From the NCBI GenBank assembly GCA_023427985.1, contig JAEYZM010000005.1:1-64000 (forward strand): a stretch of 64,000 nt of DNA, given 5' to 3'. Positions 41,938-54,100 of the stretch are shown one piece after another; the stretch's first letter is position 1; every line of letters starts with the position of its first letter. Made by a program: the position numbers and the translations under genes. The stretch comes from Bacteroidota bacterium (GTDB lineage: Bacteria; Bacteroidota; Bacteroidia; Sphingobacteriales; Sphingobacteriaceae). The notes beneath the pieces are model-generated. The model searched no databases. It was given only the letters and a program-made list of their open reading frames with translations, and was not told the DNA's origin.

Positions 41938-44913
41938 ATGAGCAACTATAACCAATTAAAAGACGTATTAAACGATATATTCGAGCTTAATAAAGCTGAC
42001 CTGGACTTCGGTATCTACCGAATAATGAACCAAAAGAGAAAGCAGGTAAATGAGTTTATCGAAAACCACCTTCCAGAGGACATTAAGCAAGCGTTAAGCG
42101 AAACACAGTCTACTGACAAGACAGAGATAGAAAACGAGCTTAAAACGCTTAAAAAGAACCTAGATGATGCAGGTATTGTAGCCGAAGAAAGCCCTAAGTA
42201 TAATACATTGAAAGAACGCCTTCAAAGTGTTCAAAACACAGATGTACTGGAGCAAGAAGTTTTCTCTCACCTAGCCAATTTCTTCAAACGGTACTACAAG
42301 GATGGTGATTTTATCTCTATGCGTAGATACAAAAAAGATGTATATGCCATTCCTTATGAAGGTGAGGAAGTTAAACTGCATTGGGCTAACCATGACCAGT
42401 ACTACATCAAGTCGTCCGAGAATTTTAAGAATTACAGCTTTAAAACGCCTGATGGCAAAACCGTCAACTTTCAGTTGAAGGAAGTTAGTACCGAGCAGAA
42501 CAACAACAAAACCCAAGGTGATGCCGAACGAAGGTTTGCTATTTACAAGGAGCTCCCAGTTGAAGAGATTGACGGTGTATTGAACATCAACTTTGTTTAC
42601 GAACCTTTTTCAAAAGCAACTAAGCAAGAATCGTTGCTTTCAGAAGCACTGGAATTATTAACTGAAAACGTACCGAGTACTTTTACATCTGTATTTACAT
42701 TAAGCCCAACTGAAAAGAACAGCAAGCGCACCTTGCTTGAAAAGCACCTGAATGATTATGTAAGCAAAAACAGCTTTGACTATTTCATACATAAAGATCT
42801 AGGAGGATTCCTTTCACGCGAATTGGACTTCTATATCAAAAACGAAGTGCTCTACCTGGATGACATCAATACCAAACAAGGAGACTTTTTCCTTGCCCAA
42901 TTAAGTAAGGTTAAAGCCATTAAAAATGTTGCAAGTAAAATCATCACTTTCTTAGCCCAGATAGAAAACTTCCAGAAAAAACTCTGGCTAAAAAAGAAAT
43001 TTGTGATTAGAACAGACTACTGCATAACTCTTGATAAAATACCAACAACTTACTATCCAGAGATACTGCAAAACAAAGAGCAACTAGCTGAATGGAAAAT
43101 CCTTTTTGATGTAGATATACAATCAAAAGAACAATTAATTTTTGAGCAATTCTTGTTATTAGACACCAAATTTTTTACCTCTAATTTCAAGGACAGATTA
43201 ATTTCAGAAATTGATGATTTAGATGATAATTTAGATGGATTACTTATAAACGCAGATAATTTTCAAGCACTTAATTTGTCAATTGAAAAGTATGCTGATA
43301 AAGTAAATACTATTCATATTGATCCACCTTACAATACAGATACAAGTGGATTTCTGTACAAAAACAGTTTTCAATCATCTTCATGGCTGTCATTTATGTA
43401 TGACAGGATAGCAATTTCAAAAACATTATTGAATGACATTGGATCATTTATTTGCCATATTGATGAAAACGAGTATGAGAAATTATTTTTAATGTGTAGT
43501 GACCTTGGGCTAGTAAACTCTGGAACCGTCGTTTGGGACAAAAGAAATCCGATGACTGGCGGTGCTGGTATAGCAACACAACACGAATATATAATTTGGC
43601 TTAATAAAACGACTCAGACAATTAATCTGAGTTCTGGCAATATTAAACTGATATTAGAAAAAATAAAATCTTTAAAAAGTAAATATGTTCACTTCAATGA
43701 AGATGCAAGGAAAGAATACGTTGAATGGTTGAATAGTCAAACCAATTTTGCAGGTGGTGAAACAGCCTATCGTTACATAGATGAGAATTGGAATGTTTAT
43801 CAAAGTGTCAGTTTGCGCGCACCTGAGAAAAGAGAAAATGAAAAATTCTTTCAACCATTGATACATCCAATTACTCAAAAACCTTGTGCGGTTCCTCCAA
43901 ATGGATTTTCTAGAACTCCTGAAACATTGCAAGAAATGGTTAAAAATGGCTTGATCCTTTTTGGCAATGATGAATCAACTCAGCCTCGTCAAAAAATGAT
44001 TCTCAAGGAGGACAAGAAACAACAATTAACATCTGTAATTCAAGATGCAACAAGAGGAAAATCTGATTTGGATAAATTAGGATTAAACTTTCCATACAAT
44101 CACTCAGTTCAACTATATAAATCGCTATTAGATGCCTCTGTTGATGAAAAAAACAAATACATAATGGATTATTTTGCAGGTTCGGGAACTACGGGGCATG
44201 CCACAATTAATCTAAACAGAGTTGATGGCGCAAGAAGAAAATACTTACTTGTTGAAATGGGAACATATTTCAATACTGTGACAATGCCCCGAATTGAAAA
44301 GGCTATTTATTCAGACAACTGGAAAAATGGCAAACCACAGGATAAAAATGGCATTTCTCAATTAGTAAAATACCAGGTATTGGAGAGCTATGAAGACACT
44401 TTAAATAACTTGTATCTGGAAAATAAAACAGAGCTTGACTTTACTGGTAAGGCAAAAGAAGAATACGTATTACAATACATGTTGGAGCTAGAGAGCAGGG
44501 AGCATTTATTTAACCTACAAATGTTCCGAAAGCCTTTTGATTACAAACTGAAAGTGACCGAGAACAATGAACTAAAACCTACTAAAGTTGACTTAGTGGA
44601 AACCTTCAATTACCTAATTGGTCTGTATGTAAGCAAAGTGCAACGTGTAAAAGATATCAAGGTGGTGGAAGGTACGACCAGAACAGGAATCAAAACCCTG
44701 GTTATTTGGAGAGACTTAGATACGACCACACACGATGAAGTAGAAAAACTATTACGCAGATTCTATGACAGTCAGCGCACTAAGGAGTTCCAACAGATAT
44801 ACATAAATGGTGATCATCATCTTGAGAACCTTAGATCTGAAGGTGATAGCTTTAAAATCAAACTAATAGAAGAAACCTTCTTTAAGAAAATGTTTAACGA
44901 GACCGAGTTATAA
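41938..44913 (+). CDS. Type III-like (beta-class) adenine-specific DNA methyltransferase
   Basis: A 991-residue protein, longer than a standard Mod (about 650). The catalytic motif IV DPPYNTDTSGF (D462) precedes the SAM motif I DYFAGSGTTGHA (D744), the order of beta-class N6-adenine enzymes including type III Mod. The intervening segment should contain target recognition; the first ~430 residues are an unrecognised alpha/beta extension. The ATG at 41938 is used; an in-frame TTG 15 bp upstream would overlap the helicase. Stop and next start overlap (TAATG), so translation is coupled to the nuclease gene. It would protect self DNA. Confidence 0.9.
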   Translation: MSNYNQLKDVLNDIFELNKADLDFGIYRIMNQKRKQVNEFIENHLPEDIKQALSETQSTDKTEIENELKTLKKNLDDAGIVAEESPKYNTLKERLQSVQNTDVLEQEVFSHLANFFKRYYKDGDFISMRRYKKDVYAIPYEGEEVKLHWANHDQYYIKSSENFKNYSFKTPDGKTVNFQLKEVSTEQNNNKTQGDAERRFAIYKELPVEEIDGVLNINFVYEPFSKATKQESLLSEALELLTENVPSTFTSVFTLSPTEKNSKRTLLEKHLNDYVSKNSFDYFIHKDLGGFLSRELDFYIKNEVLYLDDINTKQGDFFLAQLSKVKAIKNVASKIITFLAQIENFQKKLWLKKKFVIRTDYCITLDKIPTTYYPEILQNKEQLAEWKILFDVDIQSKEQLIFEQFLLLDTKFFTSNFKDRLISEIDDLDDNLDGLLINADNFQALNLSIEKYADKVNTIHIDPPYNTDTSGFLYKNSFQSSSWLSFMYDRIAISKTLLNDIGSFICHIDENEYEKLFLMCSDLGLVNSGTVVWDKRNPMTGGAGIATQHEYIIWLNKTTQTINLSSGNIKLILEKIKSLKSKYVHFNEDARKEYVEWLNSQTNFAGGETAYRYIDENWNVYQSVSLRAPEKRENEKFFQPLIHPITQKPCAVPPNGFSRTPETLQEMVKNGLILFGNDESTQPRQKMILKEDKKQQLTSVIQDATRGKSDLDKLGLNFPYNHSVQLYKSLLDASVDEKNKYIMDYFAGSGTTGHATINLNRVDGARRKYLLVEMGTYFNTVTMPRIEKAIYSDNWKNGKPQDKNGISQLVKYQVLESYEDTLNNLYLENKTELDFTGKAKEEYVLQYMLELESREHLFNLQMFRKPFDYKLKVTENNELKPTKVDLVETFNYLIGLYVSKVQRVKDIKVVEGTTRTGIKTLVIWRDLDTTTHDEVEKLLRRFYDSQRTKEFQQIYINGDHHLENLRSEGDSFKIKLIEETFFKKMFNETEL

Positions 44914-47900
44914 TGGCGAATTTTCATGATAAAATAGTACTCAATAAGTATCTCTTATCGCTTTTTGGGATTGATGCCATCGGATCGAAAATCATTTCAA
45001 AAGACGGTTTGGAGGTTTTTAAAGAACTTAAATACTCTTCTAGCGAAGGATATACGGAAGAAGGAAATACAAGGTTCCTAGAGCATTTAAAGGCTCATCT
45101 GTACCTAACAGAACATGTCACTGAAACAATGCTTCAGCAATATGATGAAAACATCGTAAGGTACACACACGAAATTTCAGATGGACGCGATGAATTGATT
45201 GTTTGGAAATACTTCCAGTATCTCTCCCTGCTATTTACCGAGATTTATTTGGACAAATTCTTTAGCAATAAATTACAGCTTCAAAATGAGTTAAACCAAT
45301 TTGTAAAACACTACAACGCAAAACAAATTGAACTACTAGGAGGTAAAAAGCCTAAAAAGGGAGAAAGTGTTTTTCAGGTCACACCGTTTAAAGAAACCGA
45401 CCTGAACAAGTTAGCTTTTTGGAATGCCACTGGTTCGGGCAAAACTTTTTTGATGCATGTAAACATCAAACAATACTTGCATTATGCCCAGAAACACGCC
45501 AGAGGTCACGAGAGCAAAATTTTGCTGATTACACCAAACGAACCTCTTTCTCGCCAACACTTATTGGATTTTAATCTATCTGGAATACCTGCCAACATAT
45601 TCACCAAAAATCAGTCGGGAATGTTTAGTGGTAAAGAGGTAGAGATCATTGAAGTTTCTAAATTATCGGATGAAAGCAAAGACAAAACTGTAGCAGTTGA
45701 TAGTTTCGAAACCCACAACCTTGTATTGGTAGATGAAGGGCACGGAGGTATGAGTGGAGATCAATGGAAGAGATTCCGAGATCAATTAAGTACTACAGGA
45801 TTTGCATTCGAATACTCAGCAACTTTTGGTCAAGCAATTAGTGCCGCAGCTAAAGGCAAAAAAGATGAACTTACCCAAGAGTACTCAAAAAGTATTTTGT
45901 TCGATTACTCATACAAATACTTTTACGAGGATGGATATGGTAAAGACTATCGCATATTGAACCTTAAAGAGGACAATGTAGATTTTAAAAACAAGTACTT
46001 AACTGCCAACTTGCTTTCGTTCTATCAGCAGCTTCTAATCTTCAAAAACAAACCTGAGCTTGTAACTCAATTCAGGTTGTTTAAGCCATTATGGGTTTTT
46101 GTGGGTAGTAGCGTTAATGCTGTTCGAAAAGAAAACGGAGTTGACACATCTGATGTGTTGGATATCGTTCATTTCCTAACCGACTTTTTAAAAAACAAAG
46201 ACGACTATACCAAGAATATAAGTCTAATCCTAAACAATAAAGCTGGACTACTCGATGCAAAAGGATACAGCATTTTTGAAGGGAGTTTCGCATATCTAAC
46301 AGAGTTGGAATTAACACCTGATGAAATATTTGAAGGCATTAACCGCGAAGTATTTCACAACAACAACATTGGCGCAAACTTGTATTTAGACAACTTGAAA
46401 GGTGCTAATGGTGAACTCGGACTACGTGTTGGTAATACCGATAAATACTTTGGGGTTATCAATGTTGGAGATGAAAAGAAACTACATGATTTAGCTATGG
46501 CTAACGGAATCCTGGGAACTGAAAAAGATTTCTCGGAATCGTTATTTGCGCAAATAAATCAGCCGAAGCCTAAACAAGACGTCAATCTCCTCATTGGATC
46601 CAAGAAATTTACCGAAGGTTGGTCATCATGGAGGGTAAGCTCAATGGGCTTGATGAACATTGGTAAATCAGAAGGCTCTCAAATTATTCAGCTATTTGGT
46701 AGAGGTGTGCGTTTACAGGGTTATGAGTTTAGCTTGAAGCGATCATTAGGCTTGGATGATTACCAAAGACCTGAAAATCTTAAACAAGTCCGAGCGCATC
46801 TTAGACCACTTGAAACCCTTCAAATTTTTGGGGTAAAAGCCAATTACATGGAGCGATTCAAGGAGTTGTTGGAAGAAGAAGGATTACCTACAAATGCTGG
46901 TGACTGGATTACAATTACTATCCCAACTCAGAACAAATTTGACATTGCTGCAAGTGACTTAAAACTCATACAGGTAAAAGAATCCGAGAACTTCAAGCGA
47001 AAAGAAATCATTGCTTTAGAGCTCAACACTGATGTGTTCCGCAATAAGCAGGTTGAAGTAGATTGGTATCCAAAGATTGACACATTGGAAAGCACTAAAT
47101 CAAATAAAGTTGAAACATCAAAAGACATTTGCTACCTGAATCAAACCCACCTTTCACTTATTGATTGGACAAGAGTTTATTTTGAAATCCAAAACTTCAA
47201 AGCCAGCAAAGGCTTTCCGAACCTGGAAATTGAATTGAACCAGATACAGCAAATTGTTGGTTCAAATTCATGGTACAGAGTTTTTATTCCGCGGGATAAA
47301 ATGGAGTTCGGCACACTGAAAAACCTTAATGTTTGGCAGGAACTTACAACCGTACTTCTTAAAAAATACATTGAACAGTATTACTTGTACTTCAAAAATA
47401 GGTTCAATGCTGAACACATTGAAACGCGCAAATTGTCGTCAACAGACGATAACTTGATATTGCAATACGATATCCGTTTGAATAAAAATGAGGATGTTGA
47501 TGATATCGAAAAGAAGTTTGTTAAGCTCAAAACTGATCTATCGGATAGTTCATTTAAAACGTTGCAAATTGCAAACCAAATAGAAGCCTTTGATCATTTG
47601 ATGCACCTTTATAAGCCACTGGTTTATCTCGGTAAAGGATACGAAAGCAAAGTGCAGGTATTCCCAGTTGCACTGAATGATGCCGAGAATCAATTCATGA
47701 AGGATTTTGAAGTTCAGGTGGCAAGAGTCAAGGAAAGCAAAGGCATAGAGGAAGTATTTTTACTACGCAACCAAAGCAAAAGAGGAATTGGATTTTTCGC
47801 TGAGGGCAACAACTTCTACCCTGACTTTATCCTTTGGATCAAGAAGGATAAAAAGCAATATCTGACTTTTATTGATCCAAAAGGTATCAGAAATTCAAAA

Positions 47901-48131
47901 GGAATTAATGATCCTAAAATACAGTTCTTCAAATATTTGAATGACAAAGTTCAACCACAGGTTGCGGGTGAAAATTTGATACTTAACTCATTCATCATTT
48001 CAAATACCAAATGGATCGAAGTAAATTGGAAGGATAGTTTAACGATTGATGACTTCAATCAAAATCACGTATATTTTCAAGAGGATCAGAACAACGACTA
48101 TATTGAAAAATTAATAAATAAAATAATTTAA
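44913..48131 (+). CDS. DEAD/DEAH-like helicase with C-terminal PD-(D/E)XK nuclease (type III Res-like)
   Basis: A 1,072-residue restriction subunit. Walker A is NATGSGKTFL (K177). Walker B is DEGHGG (D274-H277), a DEGH form. FAFEYSATFG is the SAT motif and IIQLFGRGVRLQG motif VI. The C-terminal nuclease has YPDFILW (D971) and FIDPKG (D988, K990), a PD-D-x-K core. This matches the Res subunit of type III restriction enzymes: DNA translocation followed by cleavage. It requires the upstream methyltransferase and, by arrangement, the SNF2 helicase. Confidence 0.9.
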   Translation: MANFHDKIVLNKYLLSLFGIDAIGSKIISKDGLEVFKELKYSSSEGYTEEGNTRFLEHLKAHLYLTEHVTETMLQQYDENIVRYTHEISDGRDELIVWKYFQYLSLLFTEIYLDKFFSNKLQLQNELNQFVKHYNAKQIELLGGKKPKKGESVFQVTPFKETDLNKLAFWNATGSGKTFLMHVNIKQYLHYAQKHARGHESKILLITPNEPLSRQHLLDFNLSGIPANIFTKNQSGMFSGKEVEIIEVSKLSDESKDKTVAVDSFETHNLVLVDEGHGGMSGDQWKRFRDQLSTTGFAFEYSATFGQAISAAAKGKKDELTQEYSKSILFDYSYKYFYEDGYGKDYRILNLKEDNVDFKNKYLTANLLSFYQQLLIFKNKPELVTQFRLFKPLWVFVGSSVNAVRKENGVDTSDVLDIVHFLTDFLKNKDDYTKNISLILNNKAGLLDAKGYSIFEGSFAYLTELELTPDEIFEGINREVFHNNNIGANLYLDNLKGANGELGLRVGNTDKYFGVINVGDEKKLHDLAMANGILGTEKDFSESLFAQINQPKPKQDVNLLIGSKKFTEGWSSWRVSSMGLMNIGKSEGSQIIQLFGRGVRLQGYEFSLKRSLGLDDYQRPENLKQVRAHLRPLETLQIFGVKANYMERFKELLEEEGLPTNAGDWITITIPTQNKFDIAASDLKLIQVKESENFKRKEIIALELNTDVFRNKQVEVDWYPKIDTLESTKSNKVETSKDICYLNQTHLSLIDWTRVYFEIQNFKASKGFPNLEIELNQIQQIVGSNSWYRVFIPRDKMEFGTLKNLNVWQELTTVLLKKYIEQYYLYFKNRFNAEHIETRKLSSTDDNLILQYDIRLNKNEDVDDIEKKFVKLKTDLSDSSFKTLQIANQIEAFDHLMHLYKPLVYLGKGYESKVQVFPVALNDAENQFMKDFEVQVARVKESKGIEEVFLLRNQSKRGIGFFAEGNNFYPDFILWIKKDKKQYLTFIDPKGIRNSKGINDPKIQFFKYLNDKVQPQVAGENLILNSFIISNTKWIEVNWKDSLTIDDFNQNHVYFQEDQNNDYIEKLINKII

Positions 48132-48199
48132 AGCTATCAAATATTAAATATTAGCATTCTAATATCTAGTTTAAAACAACTTTGTCTATTAATTTAATT

Positions 48200-51100
48200 A
48201 TGGAAATTGAAGATATAATTATAAAAAACAAAATCAATATTGATAACCTAAAAGTTATATTAAAACCTTTAGGTTTCAATATATCTGACTTTAAAAATCT
48301 AGATGAAAACAAATCACATAAACTCATAAATATTTTCAAAAAAATCGTAGTTGAAAATCATAAAAATAGAGACTGGGTAGATAATTTAAAAATAATAAAC
48401 GAATTAAATTACTTTAAAGAACAAGACATAATAAATAAAGGGGAACATAAAAAAACACCACAAAATTTAAAAATAATTGGCAGAATCGATCTTTCAAGGC
48501 TTAAAGATGACAAACAAATAAACTTCAACTCAAATAATACAACAAATAATGATTTAAGATATAAGAACAATGAATATAATAATACTAATCCTAATCTAAA
48601 GATTGGTAAAGTTAAATTTTTTGATAAATCAAAAAAATTTGGATATGTCACCTGTATTAATGATTCTAAAGAATACTACTTTAATGAATCAAAAATTATA
48701 ATCAATGATAACTTGCAAGAAAATGAAATAATTATATACGATACTATCGAGTCAAAAAAAAAGAAAGGTGAATTCGATGCTACCAATATAACAAATAAGA
48801 TCCCATTATTTATTTATAATAAAAATTCTGATAACTACTCGTATGCAATACCAATTTTAGATAACCATTTAAATTATGGAATTAAACTTATCGGTAAATA
48901 TTCGGAAGGTTTTGCAGTTGTAAATTCTAAATTTATTAATTATAAATGGCGAATCTCAATTTTAGAAAGAGATTTTATCAATAAAGATATTTTAATTAAT
49001 AAAAGTAAAATAATCCTCTCAAACCTAGTATTGAATTATGAAGAAAACCATAAAGCTGTTGATTGGTTAAGTTCTTTTCTAAAAAATCATTTATCTAACG
49101 AAGAAGTAATAAAAAACTTTTCTGAATTATATACTAGTTTAGAAAGCAAAGAAATTATTGACCTTATTGAATTCATAAAAAATCATGACAATAATTACTA
49201 TTTAAACGAATTCATTAAGCAAAGAAACAAAACATTTAATAAAATAAGTGTTGCATCATGGTTATCAGGTAAAACTAATCAAATCCCAACAACAAATTCA
49301 AATGATGATATTCAACTTTGGGAAAATGAAATACTATCAAATTATGGATGGCTTAAAACACAGGAAATTATCGACAAAATATATAATGAACAAGGACCGT
49401 CTGAATTCACTAAATCAACATATTTATATTTAATTAAAGAAGGATGGGAAATAAATAATAAAGAAGAAAAAAATAATGTAATAAATTTTCTAAAAAGATA
49501 CAATCAGATATTCCCTACAATTAAAATTGAAGCGTCAAACTTCATATCAAAAGTTAATAGCTTGTATTTAGAATTATTTGAAAACAAAATTATTGATGAT
49601 ATACCAATAGAAGTAGCTATTTCATATTTAGAAAATTTAAGTACTGAAATTGAGAGAGTTGAGTTTATTAATAAACTACCAAACAATATTGCATTATCAT
49701 TATATAAGTCATTACCTGATTTAAATAAATATTTTCAAAAATACATTTATGATAAAATTGAAATAGAATTCAAAAATAATAATTTTTTATTCTTTGATTT
49801 AGAATCTGATGGCAATAAGATTAATGAATTTGCATTTAGAATTGGCACAGAGTGTATTAGTCATAAGGATTATACTAATATTAATGAGGGCATAATTGAA
49901 CTAATTTCAAATATTAACTCAACTTCATTAGTAATTGGTCAAAATATAAAAGAATTCGATTTACCTATATTGATTAAAAATGGAGCATCACTTAAAAATG
50001 AATTAATATGGGATACACTTGAATTCGAGATGTTATTAAATCCAGAGCGTAATAGTTATGGACTAAAGACAACACATAATGCTATCGAAGATACAGAAAT
50101 CACGTATCATTTATTTATAAATCAAGTTGCAAGAATTATACTTTCTGAGGAACTATACAACATTTGCAAAAACATATTAGAAAGTGAAATTATCGAAAAA
50201 ATAAATATTGTTAAAGAAAACCCTTTATGGGATTTAATTGATTTTGATTATTTCGAGAAAAAGTCAAACGATTATTTTCGACCACAACCATCAAACAATA
50301 TTATACCAGATAAATCATTTAAACAATTAACAGAAAATTTAAAAGAAAATGGCAAAAAGATTATTATAGCACCTGAATTTTTATGGGAAATTTTATCTTG
50401 TCATTTCGACTTGTTATTTTACTCAGATAACAAAAAACTAGGTTATTGTTTAAACAAAGAAAGAATAGAATACACATTAAGTGAAAATATATTCTTAAAA
50501 ACCATTCTATTTAGATATGTTGATACAAAAACATCAAAAGGTTTACTACCATACTTAGACAACTTGCCTATCGCAATTAAATTGAAATTAACAAATGACC
50601 AATCAATTTCAATTTGTGACTACATAAATATAGATTTTGAAAATCTAAATAATAAAATTATATGTATCAAACCAATTGATCTGGAAGTAATAAAAACTAA
50701 ATGCATAAACTCATCTGAATTAACAATAATTGTAATTGGCCAAGAACTATATGACATTACTTCTAAATTTCAATTAGGTCAAGAATTAGATTTTGCAACT
50801 ATATTCGATAAATTAAAAACCGAATCGATTTGGCTACAATTATCTGGTGGTAAAAGCTTTATTAGCATAAATATTAATCAATGTAGATTGTTAGGCATTA
50901 ATGAATTTCCTGAATTTGTAAGAAATATTTGGCTTGAAAAAACTGATAGAAGCAAATTTAAAATATGGTGTAATTTAAATTTTGAAAAATATTTAAATGA
51001 ATTATCAAACAAATCAACTTTCATAAAATGGGTTGATGACTCTCACATAAATAAGAATTCATTTCTTCTATTACCTGACATAAAAAATTCTAATTATATA

Positions 51101-54100
51101 GCAGAAGAAAAAAGAGTAAATCCTGAATCATTATATCGAAAATTATACTGGGTTTATCAATTTAAATTATTTAAAGGAATAAGAAATTCACTAAATCCTA
51201 AAGTATTGATTTTAAATGATGAATCAGAGATTGAAAACCTAATAATCTATTCAAGAAAAATAGGTTATTTCGTACCAGACACAAATGCTTCAATTGCAAG
51301 ACAATTAGAATTATTACACAAACACAATTCAACACAAAAACTTTTAATTACTTCATTCTCGAATATCAATAATATAATTTCAAATAATTATTATAGCTCT
51401 TTAGATTTCATTTGGGACAGTTTTTTACTCCAAGAAAAACAACAAATGTTAATAGACAAACTAATTGAAGTAGAAAATGAGTATTCACAACAAAATAATG
51501 AAACATTATTTAATAAAAGTAATTACAAGAATAATAACCTTGATACATATACATTAATAAAACTGCATAAACCTTTAATTAATAATTATTATAAATTAAT
51601 TTATGCTAATAATCCAGATTCTCAATTATTCTTATGCGACACTAGACTATGCGACTACAACGGTATAGAAAACACACTAAATACCAAATCTAATTATGTA
51701 CAATTGTGGAACAATGAAGCAGATTACAAAAACGATCTGAATATAGCATCTGAATTCTTTACTTCTAAAAAAGAAAATGTCAACACAGAATTTAATATTG
51801 ATGAGGCTAAAGAAATATTACGCCAAATATTTTTAAAAACTGAAGATGGTGAGTTATTTCCTTGGTATGATTATCAGCATACTTTTTTAGATGAAATCTT
51901 ACCAGCAAAAAAGGATTTATTAATATCATTACCAACAGGCGCTGGCAAATCATTACTTTTTCAAGGCCCTTCATTATTTCGTTCTGCTTTCTCAGGTAAA
52001 CTAACCATTGTAATAAGTCCTCTTCGTGCATTAATGCAAGACCAGGTTGATGCATTGTGGAGTAAAGGTTTTTATAGTAACGTTGAGTTTTTAAGTGGTG
52101 ACAAATCTCATGTTGAAATTAAAGATATTAGCAGAAGAATAACAGGTGGTGAAATAACATTTCTTTATATAACTCCAGAACGTTTTCGATCTAGATTATT
52201 TGAAAATTGCCTTCTTACAAGATTAGATGCAGATGACGGATTAGAATACGTTGTATTCGACGAAGCGCATTGCATTTCACAATGGGGGCAGGAATTTCGA
52301 CCAGATTATTTAAATGCAGCTAAAAAAATATCAGACTATTCTAATGTTTACCAAATGTGTAAACTTCTGTTTTCAGCTACAATTTCAGAACAAGTTTATG
52401 AGGAAATAAAAAAAATAATTCCAAGTCTTGTAACATTAGATGGTATAGAAAAAAGCTATAACCCTGTCAGAGACCATATAAAAATGGACTTCAAAAATAA
52501 TATAGTTGAAGACGAAAGGCTAAAAGAAATTGCTATGTATTTAAAATCTGGCAATTTTGATCCAACATTTAGTCGTGCGATAATTTTTGTAAAAAGCAGA
52601 AAAAAAGCTGAAGAATGTGCTTTAATTATGTCTGATTACCTTAAAGAAGAATATCAGAATAGATGCCATTTCTCAGATAAAATTGGTGCATTTCATGCTG
52701 GTTTGGATGCTGAAGACAGAAGAGAAAATTACGAAAAATTCAAAACTGGCGAAATTGTAATCTTATTTGCTACAAAGGCCTTTGGTATGGGTATGGATAT
52801 ACCAAACATACATTTTGTAGCACACTATTCACCACCTAGTACTTTTGAAGATTACCTACAAGAAATTGGCAGGGCTGGTAGAAATGAAAAACAACGCTTA
52901 GATGCAGGTTTTTCAAATAATGAAAACCCAATCAAGACACTTTGCTTAACAAGTAGTGACGATTTTGATAGATTAAGGCAACAATTACTTAAAAGCAGAA
53001 TTTCTTGGCCAGATATTAAAGAAATCAAAACTGTATTGGAAGATTATTTTTCAAAAATTAAACCTCTAATACCTGACCATGAAATACCGGTTGCAATACC
53101 ATTTGACATATATTCAATTGAGAAAAAAACAATAAATGATGAACTTGATAATAAATTTAGAATAGCTCTTCATTGGTTAGAACGATTAGATAGAATTAAA
53201 TTAGGGTATTTTACTGTAACTCATATAGAGTTTGAAAGCGAATCTTTAAAACAATTAAAAGAACGTATATATAAATGTCCAGACAAAGACTGCGAATTAG
53301 TATGTAATGCTATTATAAAATTGCTACATGCAGATTTTAATTCTAATAAAAATTCACAATTTTCAATTGCGTCTTTAAGAAATATCACAAAGTTAAGTCT
53401 TGGAAATTTATTTACTGCAATAATAAAAAACCACACACTAGGTATATTCAATTTTTTGCAAATAATAGTTATTGAACCTACTAATCTAAGAAATGATGAA
53501 CTACTATTTTATACAAATGCTAAAACTAATAATAGATATCCAGCTTTAAATACTATTTTCTCATTCGCTAGTGATATATTAGAATCAATTAAACTATTGG
53601 ATTCAAAAGCATTTGAAGGTGAAGAGCTCGATCATATATTAAAAAAATCAATTTATGCACACCTAAATTATGAACAATTACCATGGCCAATAAATAACAA
53701 CAGTAAAACAACATTAAAAACAACAGAAAAATATCTAGCAGATATTACAAAAAAACGGTCTAAACATGCAATTACTATTATTCGACTTTTAGGTAAAACT
53801 AAATGTTCTTCTGAAATTGAAAAAATTGTAGATAGCAACAAAAAAGTAAAAATAATTCAAACTATTTATAATGGTTATCATAAAAAAGAGGAATGGAAAT
53901 TAAAAATCTCACAACTACAAAATGATTGTATATTATTATTAGATTTTATAGCTAAATATTACTTCAATAATAATATCAAGAAATTTAATTGGCCTGATAT
54001 AATAAAAGCATTAAAAGCCAATTGGAGTGTACAATACTTCTCTGATTTATTATATATTTTATCATTAATGGGTTATATAAGATCAGGGGGGGTATTACCA

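Noticed and set aside
39102..48131. DISARM or BREX assignment
   Set aside because: No DUF1998, PLD, PglZ or BrxC-like genes were seen; the Mod and Res signatures fit type III-like restriction better.
48182..48199. TTG start for the giant protein
   Set aside because: The ATG at 48200 is close by and more likely; the TTG lies in a TTTG-containing, possibly promoter-like stretch.
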